A stretch of DNA of 64,000 bases, taken from Babylonia areolata. Its lineage: Eukaryota; Mollusca; Gastropoda; Neogastropoda; Buccinidae. The stretch lies in assembly GCF_041734735.1 (NCBI RefSeq), contig NC_134883.1, positions 13,212,310 to 13,276,309 on the forward strand, given 5' to 3'. A program made the position numbers and the translations under genes. Shown one piece after another: positions 1 to 49,002 of the stretch (its first letter is position 1; each line of letters begins with the position of its first letter). Below the pieces are notes generated by a model. It was given only the letters and a program-made list of their open reading frames with translations. It was not told the origin of the DNA and made no database searches.

Positions 1-828
1 CTGCAGACATACCTTGTTACTCTTAAGACCACCACCAAGAATTTTTTTTTTTTTAATTTAGATAATTTTATCATTCAAAGTCCAGTTCTAAAAAACAGTC
101 CTAATGTTTTGCTTTTTTCTCTCCACTTACCATGGTTGTCTGCAGTCTTGTCTTTCTCCCAACCAGAAGCCTGTGTTTTTTTGTTTTGTTTTTTTACCAT
201 TGGGTTTTATGTGCTTTCCTCTTTCCAGTCCAGAGATTTTTTTTTCCCTTTGCTATTTTGCTTTTCTTGTGACACCATTGCTTTCAGCAATATTTAATCA
301 GACGATTTTTTTTTTTTTTTTTTTTTTTTTGCACAAGTTAAGCAGAAATGTTTGAACTTGATATGTGTATTATAGCAGAGCAAGTATGTGCATATGTGTC
401 GTCAAGGTGTTGAAAAAACAAGAAGCTCCTGTGTCAGAGAACAGGCAATTAAAAAAAACAGACCTTGATGTGTTGTGCTGTGACAAGGAAATACAGGGGT
501 ACGAAGGTAGGGACTGAAAGCCATTGTTGATGAGTGCCGATGTGACACGAGCAAGTCTGGAAAGGACAAATGAATGTGTAAATTGACAGGGTAAAAAACA
601 AAAAAACAAAAAAAATGTTTGAGGTAAAAGAATGACAGAATGAGCATAAGATAAGCTGAGGATCAATGGAATGAGTATGAGTAAGGCTGTGGAAGAGAGA
701 GAGAAAGAGAGAGAGAAATGAAACAAAATCTTACTTAAGCGGGGTAATGAGAAAAAAATGTGCATGCTTTTTTTTCACCCAGCAAAAGATTAGAAATGAA
801 TGAATATAAGCAAATCTTTGGGCACGGA
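1..828. other. No gene seen; AT-rich, possibly intron of the left-hand gene
   Basis: This stretch is T-rich on the + strand, with a T run near 306-330, and holds no convincing exon. Short open frames here come from low-complexity sequence and show no protein-like composition. A GA-rich patch lies near 693-716. Because the first recognisable exon of the left-hand gene starts at 8686 in mid-codon, this DNA is probably intron or 5' sequence of that gene. That placement is inference. Confidence 0.5.
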
Positions 829-1041
829 CTCTTACGCCACCAGGTTTCTGGGTGTTGACCATTTCAGTTTGCCAAATATTTTAACTTGATGCTTTCAGTC
901 ACATGCGGACTTTTCCACTTCAGATACAGTCAAGAGGGGGTGGGGGGGGTCAGTCAGTTTCCTCTTGTGTGGGAGAGTTGGTTGCAGCTGTTAAGTTTTG
1001 TTACATGTGAAAAACGGTCCTTTTTACATGACCCCACTATG
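829..1041 (+). repeat. Dispersed repeat F, first copy
   Basis: This block aligns by eye with 58390-58830. Both begin with a cgccaccaggtttctg-like or cgccaccaagtttctg motif, pass through a G-rich run, then share a gttaagctttgttataatgt-like core and end near an acatgacccc motif. The copy here is directly followed by the 35-bp minisatellite, whereas the other copy has its own core triplicated. The family is not recognised by name. Confidence 0.6.
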
Positions 1042-1853
1042 TTGACTGAAGTTGCCTATGGTGGTGAGCTGTCCAGTTGCCTATGGCAGTGAGCTGTCCA
1101 CTTGACTAAAGTTGCCTGTGGTGGTGAGCTGTCCACTTGACTAAAGTTGCTATAGCAGTGAGCTGTTCACTTGACTAAAGTTGCCTATGGTGTTAAGCTG
1201 TCCACTTGACTAAAGTTGCCTGTGGTGGTGAGCTTTCCCGTTGACTAAACTTGCCTGTGGTGGTGAGCTTTCCAGTTGACTCAAGTTGCCTGTGGTGGTG
1301 AGCTGTCCACTTGACTAAAGTTGCCTGTGGCGGTGAGCTTTCCAGTTGACTAAAGTTGCCTATGGTGGTGAGCTTTCCCGTTGACTAAAGTTGCCTGTGG
1401 TGGTGAGCTTTCCAGTTGACTCAAGTTGCCTGTGGTGGTGAGCTTTCCACTTGACTAAAGTTGCCTGTGGTGGTGAGCTTTCCAGTTGACTAAAGTTGCC
1501 TATGGTGGTGAGCTTTCCAGTTGACTAAAGTTGCCTGTGGCGGTGAGCTTTCCACTTGACTAAAGTTGCCTATGGTGGTGAGCTTTCCAGTTGACTAAGT
1601 TGCCTATGGTGGTGAGCTTTCCCGTTGACTAAAGTTGCCCGCGGTGGTGAGCTTTCCAGTTGACTCAAGTTGCCTGTGGTGGTGAGCTGTCCACTTGACT
1701 AAAGTTGCCTGTGGCGGTGAGCTTTCCAGTTGACTAAAGTTGCCTGTGGTGGTGAGCTTTCCAGTTGACTAAAGTTGCCTATGGTGGTGAGCTTTCCAGT
1801 TGACTAAAGTTGCCTGTGGTGGCAAAAGAGTTGATTAAAGTGGGCTTGGCGGT
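1042..1853 (+). repeat. 35-bp minisatellite, about 22 copies
   Basis: The unit begins ttgactaaagttgcctgtgg and ends ggtggtgagctttccag, 35 bp in total, repeated head to tail about 22 times. Copies differ mainly at a few alternating positions (gtgg or atgg, cttt or ctgt, ccag, ccac or cccg). One unit near 1591 has lost bases. The last unit fades out around 1820-1853. No coding potential is supported. Confidence 0.9.
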
Positions 1854-1889
1854 AGGAAGGTTGGAAGTGACACAGGGAAGTACTGGGCA

Positions 1890-1987
1890 AGCTTATTCAA
1901 GGAGAGAAGAAAAAAAAAAATGGATAGAGTGAACTGAAGCAAGCTTATTCAAGGAGAAAAGTCAAAGAAAGATGGATAGAGTGAACA
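1890..1987 (+). repeat. Short two-copy tandem duplication
   Basis: The motif aagcttattcaaggag followed by an A-rich spacer and tggatagagtgaac occurs twice, about 50 bp apart. It is a simple local duplication with diverged spacer. Confidence 0.75.
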
Positions 1988-3489
1988 GGGCAGAAAAGGC
2001 ACTCCAACAGAGAGGAGGAAAGAATAAATGCAAGGAGACCTGTGAGAGGTTGTGATGAATTCGGCCCGTTTGTGTGAGGGCAGTGTCTGTGAACCAGTCT
2101 TATAAAAAACAAACATGAGAAGTTAAAGATGGGATGTAACATATTCCAGATATTATTGTGAAGATGAGGATGGCTTGGAAATGAATAGATGGTTGACAGA
2201 AACCAGTGGGAGCAAGGGGGAAAAAAGAAGCAATGATCTATTTTCCATTTGAATAAATCATTGAAATGAATAAAAGGGAATTTTTTTAAACCCTTTTGAA
2301 CAACATGTTTAATTTTTTTTAAGTGGGAGTAGGTGGCTGTATTATTGATCAATTTAACAAATAGCAGTGTGTAGCAAAATAGCTACTGATTAACTACTGT
2401 GAATATTTTTTTCCTTATTCACAAGATAGACAATTTTCTATTACTGTTTACTATGAGTATGTCCATTCGTTATTTTTACTTTAGCACTGGTGGACAATAT
2501 ATTGTGTATACTTTCATTCATTCCCTATTTACTACATTCAGAATTAGTTATTTACTGCTGTAACAATTAGCAAAGTATGTAGAAACAGATGTGTCATTGA
2601 TATTTTCATTCCTTTTAGATGGCACTGGAAACCAGTCTTGAACCATACCTTAGAACAAGAAATGATGACAATTGTCCATGTTTTCCTTGAAAAAAAAAAT
2701 CATTTCTCAGGGTTTTGTTTGGCCCCATTTATGATTCTCTGTGTGTTCCATTGTTAGAGACGTCTTACTTATTCTTGGGTTGTAGTGTTGTTGTTGTTTT
2801 TTTATTTATATTTATTTGTATAATTAAGGGAAAGCAGAATGTATCCTTGAGCTGTTTTAGAAAGCATAAACTCCAGTTGTGCTCATCCCTTCACAAGCAT
2901 GTACAAGATAGAAACCCATAACCATACTCAAAGTGGCAACCTTAGAAGCAGCTTAGGCTTTGTTGTTTCCCCCAAACCATCTCTCAGTGCTTCATGGCTT
3001 TCATACTGACACTATATATTCTTCAAAGCTGTTGCAGTAGTCACTGGGGTGCACTTTTTAAATGGCTTAACAGGTGAAATATCTGTTATTACAAAGTTTG
3101 TTTCATGTTTTGTTTTTGTGGGCTCACGTGTGTGAACAGTCTATGTAAACACCCTGTTTTGATTGTGTGTGTGTGTGTGTGTGTGTGTAAAACTAACGTA
3201 AGCATTTTTCTTCTGGAACTACTTTTGTTTTCCAGCATAAAACTTGGCGTGATTGTTGGTGTCAATTATCATGGTGTTTTAAGATGTCAGCATCCAGAAA
3301 TGAGTACATTTCAGCCACCTTGTCACTATTAGATTATTAATGTTTTCTTGCTCATCACAAACTCTTACTGCTTGGTAAGGAACTACTTAAAACACTGATT
3401 AATATCTACAGTGTGAAAGGTTATCATTAAAAACATTTTAAAATATTGAATAATTCTGATCAGTATTGATGTGTCATTGAATGTCTGCT
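1988..3489. other. No gene seen; AT-rich non-coding
   Basis: This stretch contains a short GT microsatellite around 3164-3188 and otherwise unremarkable AT-rich sequence. An acceptor-like ccttttag is followed at 2618 by ATG and about 23 codons, but no donor lies in frame, so it is not called as an exon. Confidence 0.5.
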
Positions 3490-4730
3490 TCTTCTCCTCC
3501 CTCAGCTCTTAAGAGTTTGGGTGTCGCACAGAAGAATTGTTCACCAGATTCCTCCAGGTCTGTTTGTTATGTGTCGAAGCCTGGGTCTCTGCAAGTGGTT
3601 TTCCTGACCTTTCTGTAATGTTGTCTGGCCCTCCATCTCCCTCCCACAGCAGTTCCTGGAGGATTGTTTTAGCAAGGCATTTAGATCTTATTTGATCATA
3701 CCAGTGTAGCTTTCTTTTCTTAACTGATTATTGCAGATCTTCATCCGGGCCTGTGTGCTGTTTGGTGATTTGGTGCACTTGTTCATAGGTGATGTGATCA
3801 GTGTATCTCATGTTTAGTATGTAGTGATAACACCTCATTTCTATGGCTCGAGTCCTTTCCAAATCTGTTGTGAGGGTCCATATCTTGCATGCATACAGGA
3901 GATGGAATATACCAGTGCAATTAGGCGTTTGATCTTGTGTTTCATAGAATGGGTTTCAGTCTGGACAGTGCATATGTTGTCTTTGCTACCCTTGATAGGA
4001 TTTCTGGTTTGGATCCCTCATAGTTGATGATGGATTACTGGACATAGCTGATGATGGATTCTTGGGCATTTATATCAGCAGTGAGAGTGGTGTTTTGGCT
4101 TGCCATCAACTTTGTCTTTTTGGCGCAGATTTCCATACCATATTTTGGTTCATTCAGTTTTTTTAACAGGCTGGGTGAGTTCTTGCTCATTACCTGTCAA
4201 GCCGTCAATGTCGTCTGGAAAGTGAAGATTTGTGATAGTTCTTCCTCCATTGCTGACTGTGCTGACATGATCTTCAAGTGCATCAGTCATGATGCATTCC
4301 AGATATATGTTGGCAGACAGAAGGCAGCCCTGACAGACTCCAACTGAAGTATGGAACCACTCTCTAGTAGCACCCTGTGTGAGTACTGCAGGGATCGTTT
4401 TGAGTATAGTTGCTTGATGGTGTTGATAAGCTTTTTCCTGATGTTAATTTTTTTCATTGTGGCCCTTAGTGCTTCTTGCAAGACTGTCAATACCTTCTTG
4501 AAGTCTATGAAGACATGGCAGAATTTTTCACAAAGGCTACACAGGTCAAAGATTTGTTTGATGGTACTTCTGTTTTTGGGGGAATCCAGCCTGTTCTTCA
4601 GCAATGATGGCACCTGCTGGCGGCTGTAATCTGTTCAGAAATTATTTTTAGCATTACTTTGCTAGCATGGCTGATCAAACTGAAGGTGCAGCAGTTCAGG
4701 CAGTGTTGGAGATTGGGTCAGTGCCAGATT
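3490..4730 (-). mobile_element. LINE fragment A, RTE/BovB-like reverse transcriptase, degraded
   Basis: Read on the minus strand, the block gives reverse-transcriptase-like pieces in order: an LCEKFCHVFIDFKK core near 4530, then TMKKINIRKKLINTIKQLYS, then SKPEILSRVA with a leucine-rich link near 3940. The C-terminal part has RKLHWYDQ and TERSGKP-type text near 3600. The fingers-palm order and the late basic region fit the LINE type common in molluscs, whose tail resembles the RTE/BovB group. Several stops and frame changes interrupt it and the 5' endonuclease part is missing, so it is an inactive 3' fragment. Assignment to RTE is from remembered family style, without a search. A related fragment lies at 37690-38378 on the + strand. 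Confidence 0.75.
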
Positions 4731-5119
4731 AGTGAAAACTTGTTTGAATTTTTTGTGTGTGTTTGCAAATTTAGTTGCTGTATGAATTTAAGACAGTGGG
4801 TCAACAATCTTTGTGCGTGATTAAAATGAAAGGAGGTTTGAGATGTACCATCTCCATTACCATGTGCAACTGCACTTCTGATATTGTTCGCAGCATATCA
4901 GCAATAGAACAAGGGGTTTGAATTCACCAGACCAAACTTGTTGAGTATGTATATGGGCAGTAGACCAGCTGACACTCACTGGATTTCTGTTGAATATAAA
5001 ATTCTAGAATGATGCATCAGTTAGATACAACATTTTTTCCTGACTGGGTTTCCAGTTCTCTGCGCAAAATGACTTACTTTCCACTGTGTACACAGATATT
5101 GCTGGACTTAATGATATCT

Positions 5120-5700
5120 TAGATTTGTTACCCACTACATCAATAGAAATTGCTCAAAAACAGTGAGTTTTGTTATTCACTACATCAGCAGAAATTTGCT
5201 CAGAAATGGTGTGTTTTATCGCCGTTTTATCCACAAATTGCACTGGCTCTTAGAGCTGCAGCCTTGTGGGCAGGTTGGCCTTTGGGGACCATCCCACCGC
5301 CGACTGTCCTAAAACCCTCTTGGCCGAGAGAGTGGGGATGTACTTGGGCAAGACACTCTCCACTATAATCAAATTCTAGCCCAAATAGTCAGAACAGCAG
5401 TTGTCTCCTCTGCTGTTCTGATGGTCATAGTTGGACACGACTGACTATCATATATAAACTTATCCACTACATTAGAAATTCCTTCAGAAATGACAAGTTT
5501 TATAGTCATGTTAACCATTACTTAAGTAGAAATCTGCCCAGAAACTATGAGTATTATAGTGATAACAAAAATAATGTATGTTTAAGATGTGCCCTTTCTA
5601 AGAGCTCATGGTGCTTCACATGAAAGAAAAAGTTACAAATAGCCATGTTGTCCACATCAGCAGAAATCTGTTGGCAGCATGAAAATTGATTCAATTGTGA
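5120..5700 (+). repeat. Degenerate ~53-bp tandem repeat interrupted by repeat D
   Basis: The motif cactacatcagcagaaatt followed by gctcagaaatg and a gttttat end recurs near 5132, 5178, 5463, 5517 and 5655 with strong drift. Between the second and third copies sits repeat D (5226-5458), so the array was probably split by that insertion. Around 5570-5640 there is also a fragment resembling repeat C (atgtgcc, then gtgcttcaca). Confidence 0.5.
5226..5458 (+). repeat. Dispersed repeat D, first copy
   Basis: This shares an extended similarity with 27055-27240. Both have attgcactggctct, a ctgcagc segment, gagagtggggat, then acttgggcaagacactctcc and atcaaatt. It interrupts a degenerate tandem array. 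No coding content or terminal structure was found, and the family is unnamed. Confidence 0.65.
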
Positions 5701-6171
5701 TTGTCAAAATGAGGGTCGACAGTGCTTTACATATGTTGAAAAATATTCTCAAATGAGACAGACCTTCAACAGACTCTTCATTATAATGGAATTAATTTCT
5801 GTAAAAGCTAAAAAAAAAAAAAAAAAAAAAAGGATTCTGATTGACGACAGCACAGTGTGAAAAAGGAAGAATTAAAAAAAGTACAATAAGATTAAAAGAA
5901 AACAAAAACAAAACAAAAATAGCCTCTAGCTATTGCTGTTAAATTTAAAAAAGAAATATATGTCTCAGAGTTCTGGAGGAATGGTTTGTGAAATTAGATT
6001 AAAAATTTTATGCATGGTTGGAGAGTTTATCAAAAAAGAAAAAAAAAAGGTTTCAGTTGGAAAAGAAAAAAAAAAGGGACTACAGATATGGAGACTTTAT
6101 AATCTTACCTTTCTTTTCTTATATTTCTCTCTTTCTTTTCCTGTGTGTCTCTGTTCACGTGAGCCATGAAG

Positions 6172-6559
6172 TCATCTCCTTTATTTGTGGGTTGCGACTC
6201 CCATGTTCACCTGTCTACATAATTTTGATTTTACATAAGTATGACAACCCTACCATGTAGGCAGTCATACTCCATTTTTTTGATTGGAGGGGGGCCATGG
6301 GTGTGCATGCTGAGTTCGTTCTTGTTTCCATAACCCACTGAACCCTAATTGGATAACGAGATCTTGAACGTGCGTATTTGATCTTCTGCATGTATACACA
6401 TGAAGGGTGTTCAGGCACTAGCAGGTCTCCACATCTGTTGATCTGGGAGATTGGGAAAATCTCCACCCTATACCCACTGGGCGACATGACCGTGATTCAA
6501 ATGCTGGACCCTCAGATTAAAAGTCCAACACTCTCACTACTCGGCTGTTGTGCCCCTCA
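6172..6559 (-). mobile_element. tRNA-derived SINE A, full-length copy 1
   Basis: This is the reverse complement of a ~390-bp tRNA-headed SINE. The tRNA-like head lies at the right (cggctgttgtgcccc) and the tail region at the left (gtgggttgcgactccc). It is flanked by a perfect 11-bp target-site duplication, gagccatgaag, at 6161-6171 and 6560-6570. It is more diverged than the copies at 56432 and 63045, with small internal insertions and a weakened promoter region, so it is older. Confidence 0.88.
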
Positions 6560-6803
6560 GAGCCATGAAGATATGGCCTTTATTTTTTTGCTTTATTTAA
6601 AACAGTTATTAGAAAAGTTGTTCACTTTCGTGTACCTGTTTTACAGTTGACTTGTATCTCATCTGCCATTAAAAAAAAGAAAAGAAAATTGTTGTGGAGA
6701 TGGTCTTCGCTGAGAGCTTTGATCTCCTTACCATTGTTGATTGTTTTGAACTGGTTGACTTGGGTGTAAAGAAATTTATATATCTTTTTATTATTATTAT
6801 TAT

Positions 6804-6804
6804 T

Positions 6805-6883
<79 letters not shown>
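6804..6883 (+). repeat. GT microsatellite
   Basis: About 80 bp of GT dinucleotides with one TT interruption near 6818. A short ATT run precedes it. Confidence 0.95.
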
Positions 6884-6884
<1 letters not shown>

Positions 6885-8685
6885 GCACAGTCAATTTTGG
6901 CACCTGTGTATGGACTACAAAGTCTTGGGAATCTCATCATAAAGATATATGTATTTACTGACATTGGTTGTTCAGTACATAAATCCCTAGTATGAATGGG
7001 TTGGCCTGTACCTGTAGTGGTTGTGTGACGTCTCCTTTAGTTTTGAACCTTCAGCTTGGAAATCTTTCTGTTAGCGACTGTATGGGTGATTGTCTGCTGT
7101 AGTTTTGACTCTGTAGTTAGAAAGACTTTCCTCTTTCTTCTTTTCCTTTTTTTTTTTTTTTTTTTTAATGTATTATTTGTGCTGCATTCAGTGCCTTGTG
7201 AGACCAGGAGTTAATAAGCTGCCCATTTGTTGAGGAAAACTGCTTTTGTTGTTAGTTATTGTGATAACTTGCTTGTTCTGATGTCAACTGGCCAAAGCAT
7301 TGTTTTATTTCTCTTCAGTTCAAGAGGGCATATATGCATTTAGATCTGTTGGCATTCATAGCAGTTTCATCTTTCAGTCCTTCTTTTTTCAATAACTTAA
7401 AAAAAAAATTTGAATTGTTGATTTTGCTTCATCATATTTCCAGTAAATTCTCACCTATCTGTAAGAGAAACTTGAGTGTCTCACGTACACAATAAATGCA
7501 GTTTTGAAAGTGATTGAAAACAGTGCTTGAAAGCTTTGAAGTAAACAGTGTCAGTATTTTGTTGATGGCAAAACATGGATCAGAATATTTTTTAGTCCAC
7601 ATTACAAAACATGGATCAGAATAGTTTGAAATCCACAACATAAATACTGATTCAGTCATAATTCCGGATGACATGTGTTCCAGAATTGAAGGAAAAAAAG
7701 AAAAAAAGAATGAAGATATAACATTTCATCTGAAAAAGAAATCATAACAATAACAACATTGTTAAAAAAAAAAAAGAAAAAAAGAAAAGAAAAAGAAAAT
7801 CAATAACAAAAACAAACAAACAAACAAAAAGCAAACCCCCCCACCCCCTCCCCAAACACACACACACACACACACAAAAAACAACAACAACCCACAACCA
7901 AACAAAGCAACAAAACAAACAAACCGAATAAACATCAAATGCAACATCTCTTTGAAGATCATTCATGTGTCTCACTTATCAACTCTTGTTTTCATTAGTG
8001 TTTGAATAAACTTTTGTTGCGTATTTTTTTCTCTAAGTTTTGTTAATTGTTAATTTTTTTTACTTGCAAGAGACCTGAATTTGTGAACTGTTTATTCACC
8101 CCCATCCACCTAGCATACCTCCACCCCTTCTCTGGAGTCATCACCACGTGTATCCATTCAGTGATCTTACACCATTTATTATTATTTTTTTTTATCCATT
8201 CAACCCACTTCTGTAAGGTCCCAGTATTCTCTCATGTTCCATTGTATTTAAAATAGAAGTTCCACCTCGCAAGCCTCCGTTACCCGTTGTCAAGTAAATT
8301 GGTTCAGATAACATTCTTAGCTGACTGTGTGTTAGAAACTTCACTTTTGGGTTCATATCTCATTCTGCTGAGTTCTGATCAGTGTGTGGACTTGTTTCAA
8401 CAATTGAAAAGGTTTTCAAAGCCCTAAAAGAAAAAAAAAAAAACCTTATGTATGTAATGCATGATTTTTTTCCCCTGTTGTTTGTGAATGACTTTTTTCT
8501 GCTTTCTTTCTTCCTCATTTTTGTTTGTTTTTGTTGTCTTCTCTTTTCATTGTTACTCTTTTGGGAATGAGGCAGGTTGTGGTGCAAGGGTTGTGGGTGA
8601 AGAAGAGGAGAAGAAGAAGCTGGTCGTCAGCCTTGGTTGTTGTGTTTGAATTCTTATTCCACATTTTTATTTACATGATGTTCAG
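6884..8685. other. No gene seen; low-complexity rich
   Basis: This stretch contains a two-copy duplication (aaacatggatcagaata at about 7572 and 7611), an A- and C-rich simple stretch at 7745-7925 with a CA run, and T-rich sequence. The ORFs across it are low-complexity artefacts. It ends at the acceptor of the first recognisable exon of the left-hand gene. Confidence 0.5.
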
Positions 8686-45037
<36,352 letters not shown>

Positions 45038-45716
45038 TGTGTGCACGTGCTTGAGGGAGAGGCTGCTATATTCAGCCACTGCTGCCTTTTTCCATCACTT
45101 GCTGGCCTCAGGATGGGGTGGGGTCTTTGCTGCTGAGCTGTTGCTGCTGGCTTCCCTGTATGTCCAGGCATGTTGACAAATCATTCCAGACCCCCTCCTG
45201 ATTGTCGTGCATATGCAGCCTCCTCATGTTTGTATCACAAGGATGGGATGGTGATGAGAAACTCTGATCTCTCTTGTTGCCAAACATCAATGAATGGCAT
45301 AAACTGTCTTTTGCGTGGTATTCATAAACTGTCTTTAGCATGGCGATGATGATTTAGGAAAAAAAAAAAATCATTTTAAGATTTTTTAAATATAATTCTT
45401 AGGTGAGTGGAACTGTGAAGTTTGTAGTTATTGTCTAGCATTTTGCTATCCTTGTTTTATTGTTAGACTTTTGGAATCATTTGCCAAGAGGGCCAAAGCA
45501 GAGATCCATTTCCTAACAAGACATGTAATTGAAACTTATCTACACTGTGTATGGATGGAGGATAAAGCGCTGTAGTTTTTGTAATTTTTTGTCCTTAAAA
45601 TACTTGTTTGTCAGGCTGTCAGAATTGTTTTCATGGGCTAGAAAAAAGAAACTGTATTTCGATAAAGATGATCAATATAATAATAATAATAGTAGTAGTA
45701 ACAGGATAGTTGTAAG

Positions 45717-45840
45717 TGTAGGTGCCGTGGCCAAATCTGTTGGACTACAGATCCAGTGACCACGGTTTGAAGCCCTGTTTCAGCGTTGTGTCCTTTGTGA
45801 AAGGCACTTTACACTGAATTCCTCACTCCACCCAGTTAAA
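45717..45840 (+). mobile_element. SINE B, 5' part only
   Basis: The segment reads ggtgccgtggccaaatctgt, then a box B-like ggtttgaagccc, tttcagcgttgtgtcc and cctcactccaccc. It then stops, where full copies continue for about 170 bp more, so this copy is truncated at the 3' side. Confidence 0.7.
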
Positions 45841-45961
45841 TGAAAGAATCATCCATACAAAACTTGTCTACCATACAACACAAAACATTGCAGCAAATTT
45901 CACCAGCACAGTGGTTACCAAAGCTATCACGATCCAGTTTTGAAAACCCTTCTAATCCACC

Positions 45962-45963
<2 letters not shown>

Positions 45964-46019
<56 letters not shown>

Positions 46020-46050
46020 TCACACACATGCTCACACACCTGCAGGCACA
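45964..46050 (+). repeat. CA microsatellite
   Basis: About 26 CA units, then mixed cacatgctcacacac. Confidence 0.93.
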
Positions 46051-46770
46051 CACTGTAACTGTCACAATATGCCTTTGACTTGAAAACACTGCTAGGGCCA
46101 CACTTTGACTTTTGTCAACAAACTGGGAAACCAGGTTTTTGAATTTTACACGTAGCTTCATTCTTAATTAGAATATATCTGCCCATGCTCTTTTGTTTGT
46201 GATAGGGGAATGTTACCAGTATCTGATTTAAATCATGTTGCTGTTAGTGATTTTAGTTCTTTGGTGTGTTTTACTGTTTTTTATTTTTCTTAAAGTTTGC
46301 TGGTGAATTTGACCATTCTTCATTTTTCTTTACGTTTTGTTGCTTATGATTGAATCTTTCATTTCTACATTTCGCTGTTCCTGATTCAATCATTTATTCT
46401 CATTGTTTGCAATTGATCCATTCTGCCTATGATTAGCTAGTCATTTTTATTTATTTATTTATTTATTTATTTTTAATCTAATTTCATCTTGTTTTGCCAA
46501 TAATTTAATCTGTTCTTCTCATATTTTGTTGACAAAGACTACCCAGAAGTACTGTTTTGACAGTAAGCGGTGAGGGCTTGAAATCGTCCTAAAGTAAGCA
46601 TTAAATAAGAAACAGCGAAACAAAGCAGCTCTCAGTATGTGCTTCTGCTGTCATATTTGTGACAGTTAGATGTGTTATTACCTGATCTCAAGTTGAAGTT
46701 AAATTTTTGTGGTTTTGTTTTTAAATTGTTTTTTGTTTTGTTCTATTTTTACCTTTTTGTTTGTTTGATA

Positions 46771-46905
46771 GTAAAGTACCAGTTGTGAAACTTCAGAGTT
46801 GATTTAAGTGTTTGATAGTAAAGTACCAGTTGTTGTGAAACCTAAGAGTTGATTGAAGTGATCGATAGTAAAGTACCAGTCGTTGTGAAACTTCATTTAT
46901 GTTTT
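46771..46905 (+). repeat. ~48-bp tandem repeat, three copies
   Basis: The motif gatagtaaagtaccagttg followed by tgaaacttcagagttgat recurs at about 46769, 46815 and 46864. Confidence 0.85.
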
Positions 46906-48962
46906 GATTTGTTATGAAACTTCAGAATATAGTTTATTTATATTTTATGTCTTGATAATTTACTTCCAAGTCGTTTTTTTAATTTTGTCAGAGACGTGTG
47001 GATACGTTTTGGTCTTTTTTAGATCAGCATAAGAATAAAGAGGTTTCCATTGAATATCACATGTGTATACAAGATCACTTTCCTCTGTTTTGTTGTTGCA
47101 CAGCATCATACTTAGCATTAAGATGGTCATTACCTTATAGATGGTTAGAAGAGATACTGAAAGTAGATAACTGTAACAGTTACCCCTTCACCCACACCCC
47201 TGCCGCCTCCTCCAAATTCCATCACCAGTAGCAACTGCTGAAGTGTTCACACATGCACATAGCCTCAAACATTGGGGATTGGTAGTTTGTGTACATCAGG
47301 ACAGAAAAGATGAAGCTGAAAGTTCTCAAGAAGCAAGCAGGCGAATACACTACACATGCGCACACTCTCTCTCTCTTTCTCTCTGTAAAAACATACATGT
47401 GAAAATATGTCCACAGAAAGAAAAAAGACATGGATACGGTCAGTGAGTCACACAGCCTACGCACACCTCAAGAAATGTTGAGGAAATTCATTTGTATTTG
47501 CCACAACAACACACTATGTTACTTGTGTGTCTGTTGTAATGTAGATACTGCTGCTATTTAGTTTTGAACATGCTTTTGAAATCATGAACTCTATTTATGA
47601 TGCTGAATTTATAATCATAGATTTGTGAGTGCCTATGACTGTATGCACGAACTCGCAGTGATTTTTGTTTCCTGCTGTCTTGCCATGTACATCATGATTG
47701 AAATGCTTAATGATGATTTCAGATCAGTCAGTTACATATCTTTTTCATTTGCTACGGTTGTGTGGTGAATGTCAAATGATATTGGTTGTCCAATTTTTCA
47801 TACAATCTTTTCAAATGAGCAAAATAATGTATGAATGAGCGCTTGCTGCATGTGTGTGTATATTCGTGTGTTTATGGCATGCATGTATTTTCATCAGCTC
47901 TTTTCTGTTAATATATATGATTTGACATTTATATTTATTGTTATTTTTTACCTCAGTGAACTCTGTAAAAGTGAAACATGGTTATGGAATTTGTGTGAGA
48001 AAACATGTGCAAATGTGTTAGGGTTGTAAGTGGAACATTTAGCTGTGATAAATTACAATGGTACTTTTTAATTTGTCGTAAAGGGATACCAGTATTATTA
48101 CCATTAAGAACTGATAGTTTTGTGCCACTTGGACTCCAGAAAAAGGTTTATCAGAGCCAAGATGTTGAAGTGAACATGTATGAGTCTAACAAATGCAGCA
48201 AAAGTTGGGACTTTTTAAATAGGCTTCCTTGCAGTACCTAAAAGGAGGGGGGAAACAGTACATACAGTATTAGGCCACAAGCAAACAAACAAGTATTGGA
48301 AGCATGTGAACAAAGAATGCCTTCATGCATATTTTTATAAGAGTTTTAATTTGTATGCGTGAGTGATGGTACTGGATGGGGGTATGCACATTTTTATAAG
48401 TGAAATACACTGTGATCAAAACTTTTTTGAAGGATAAATGCAGAGAATGTAGTTTATGTATTTAGAGAGAATTGGGGTGGGGAAGGATTGTCATCTTTGT
48501 TCTTATTGACCTGTCATTGAATAACAATGAATTACTGACTTAAAAGGTTATTTTGACATAAAGGTGGAGCTCTGGCTTGTATTGGACCCAGTTAGTTGTT
48601 TGAAAAAGATAAAACAAAATATGTTAAATGTCCACATTATTTTCAACGAAAGCATTATGAATTAATAAAAGCTATGTTTACTCCCTTCTCTTCGATGGCA
48701 AGGCTACAAAACTCAGAACTCAAAATGTTTTTATTCAAGGATGAAGATTTTAAGTATGGCATATATTATTTCAGTCTCTCCTTGATGAACAAAGGTTACT
48801 TGAGAATGGCTGCATCTTGTACAGAAACTTTTTTTTCTTGAGGAATAATATCCTTTTATTTACACAGCTCAGGTTTGTCTATGAAGAGAATTTATGAGCA
48901 GTGTCATAAAGTTGTTTTAATCTTTATGTCACATACACACACAGATGCTACTTCCCTGATTT

Positions 48963-48963
<1 letters not shown>

Positions 48964-48998
<35 letters not shown>
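48964..48998 (+). repeat. Poly-A run
   Basis: About 33 consecutive adenines. No retroposed gene body was identified directly upstream of it. Confidence 0.9.

Positions 48999-49002
<4 letters not shown>

Noticed and set aside
1042-1853. CRISPR-like array
   Set aside because: Units are contiguous without unique spacers, and the context is animal nuclear DNA.
2618-2690. Exon after ccttttag beginning with ATG
   Set aside because: The frame stops after about 23 codons, no donor fits, and it does not connect in phase with the exon at 8686.
48596-48841. 81-codon + strand frame
   Set aside because: It has AT-driven composition, no splice partners and no recognisable motif.
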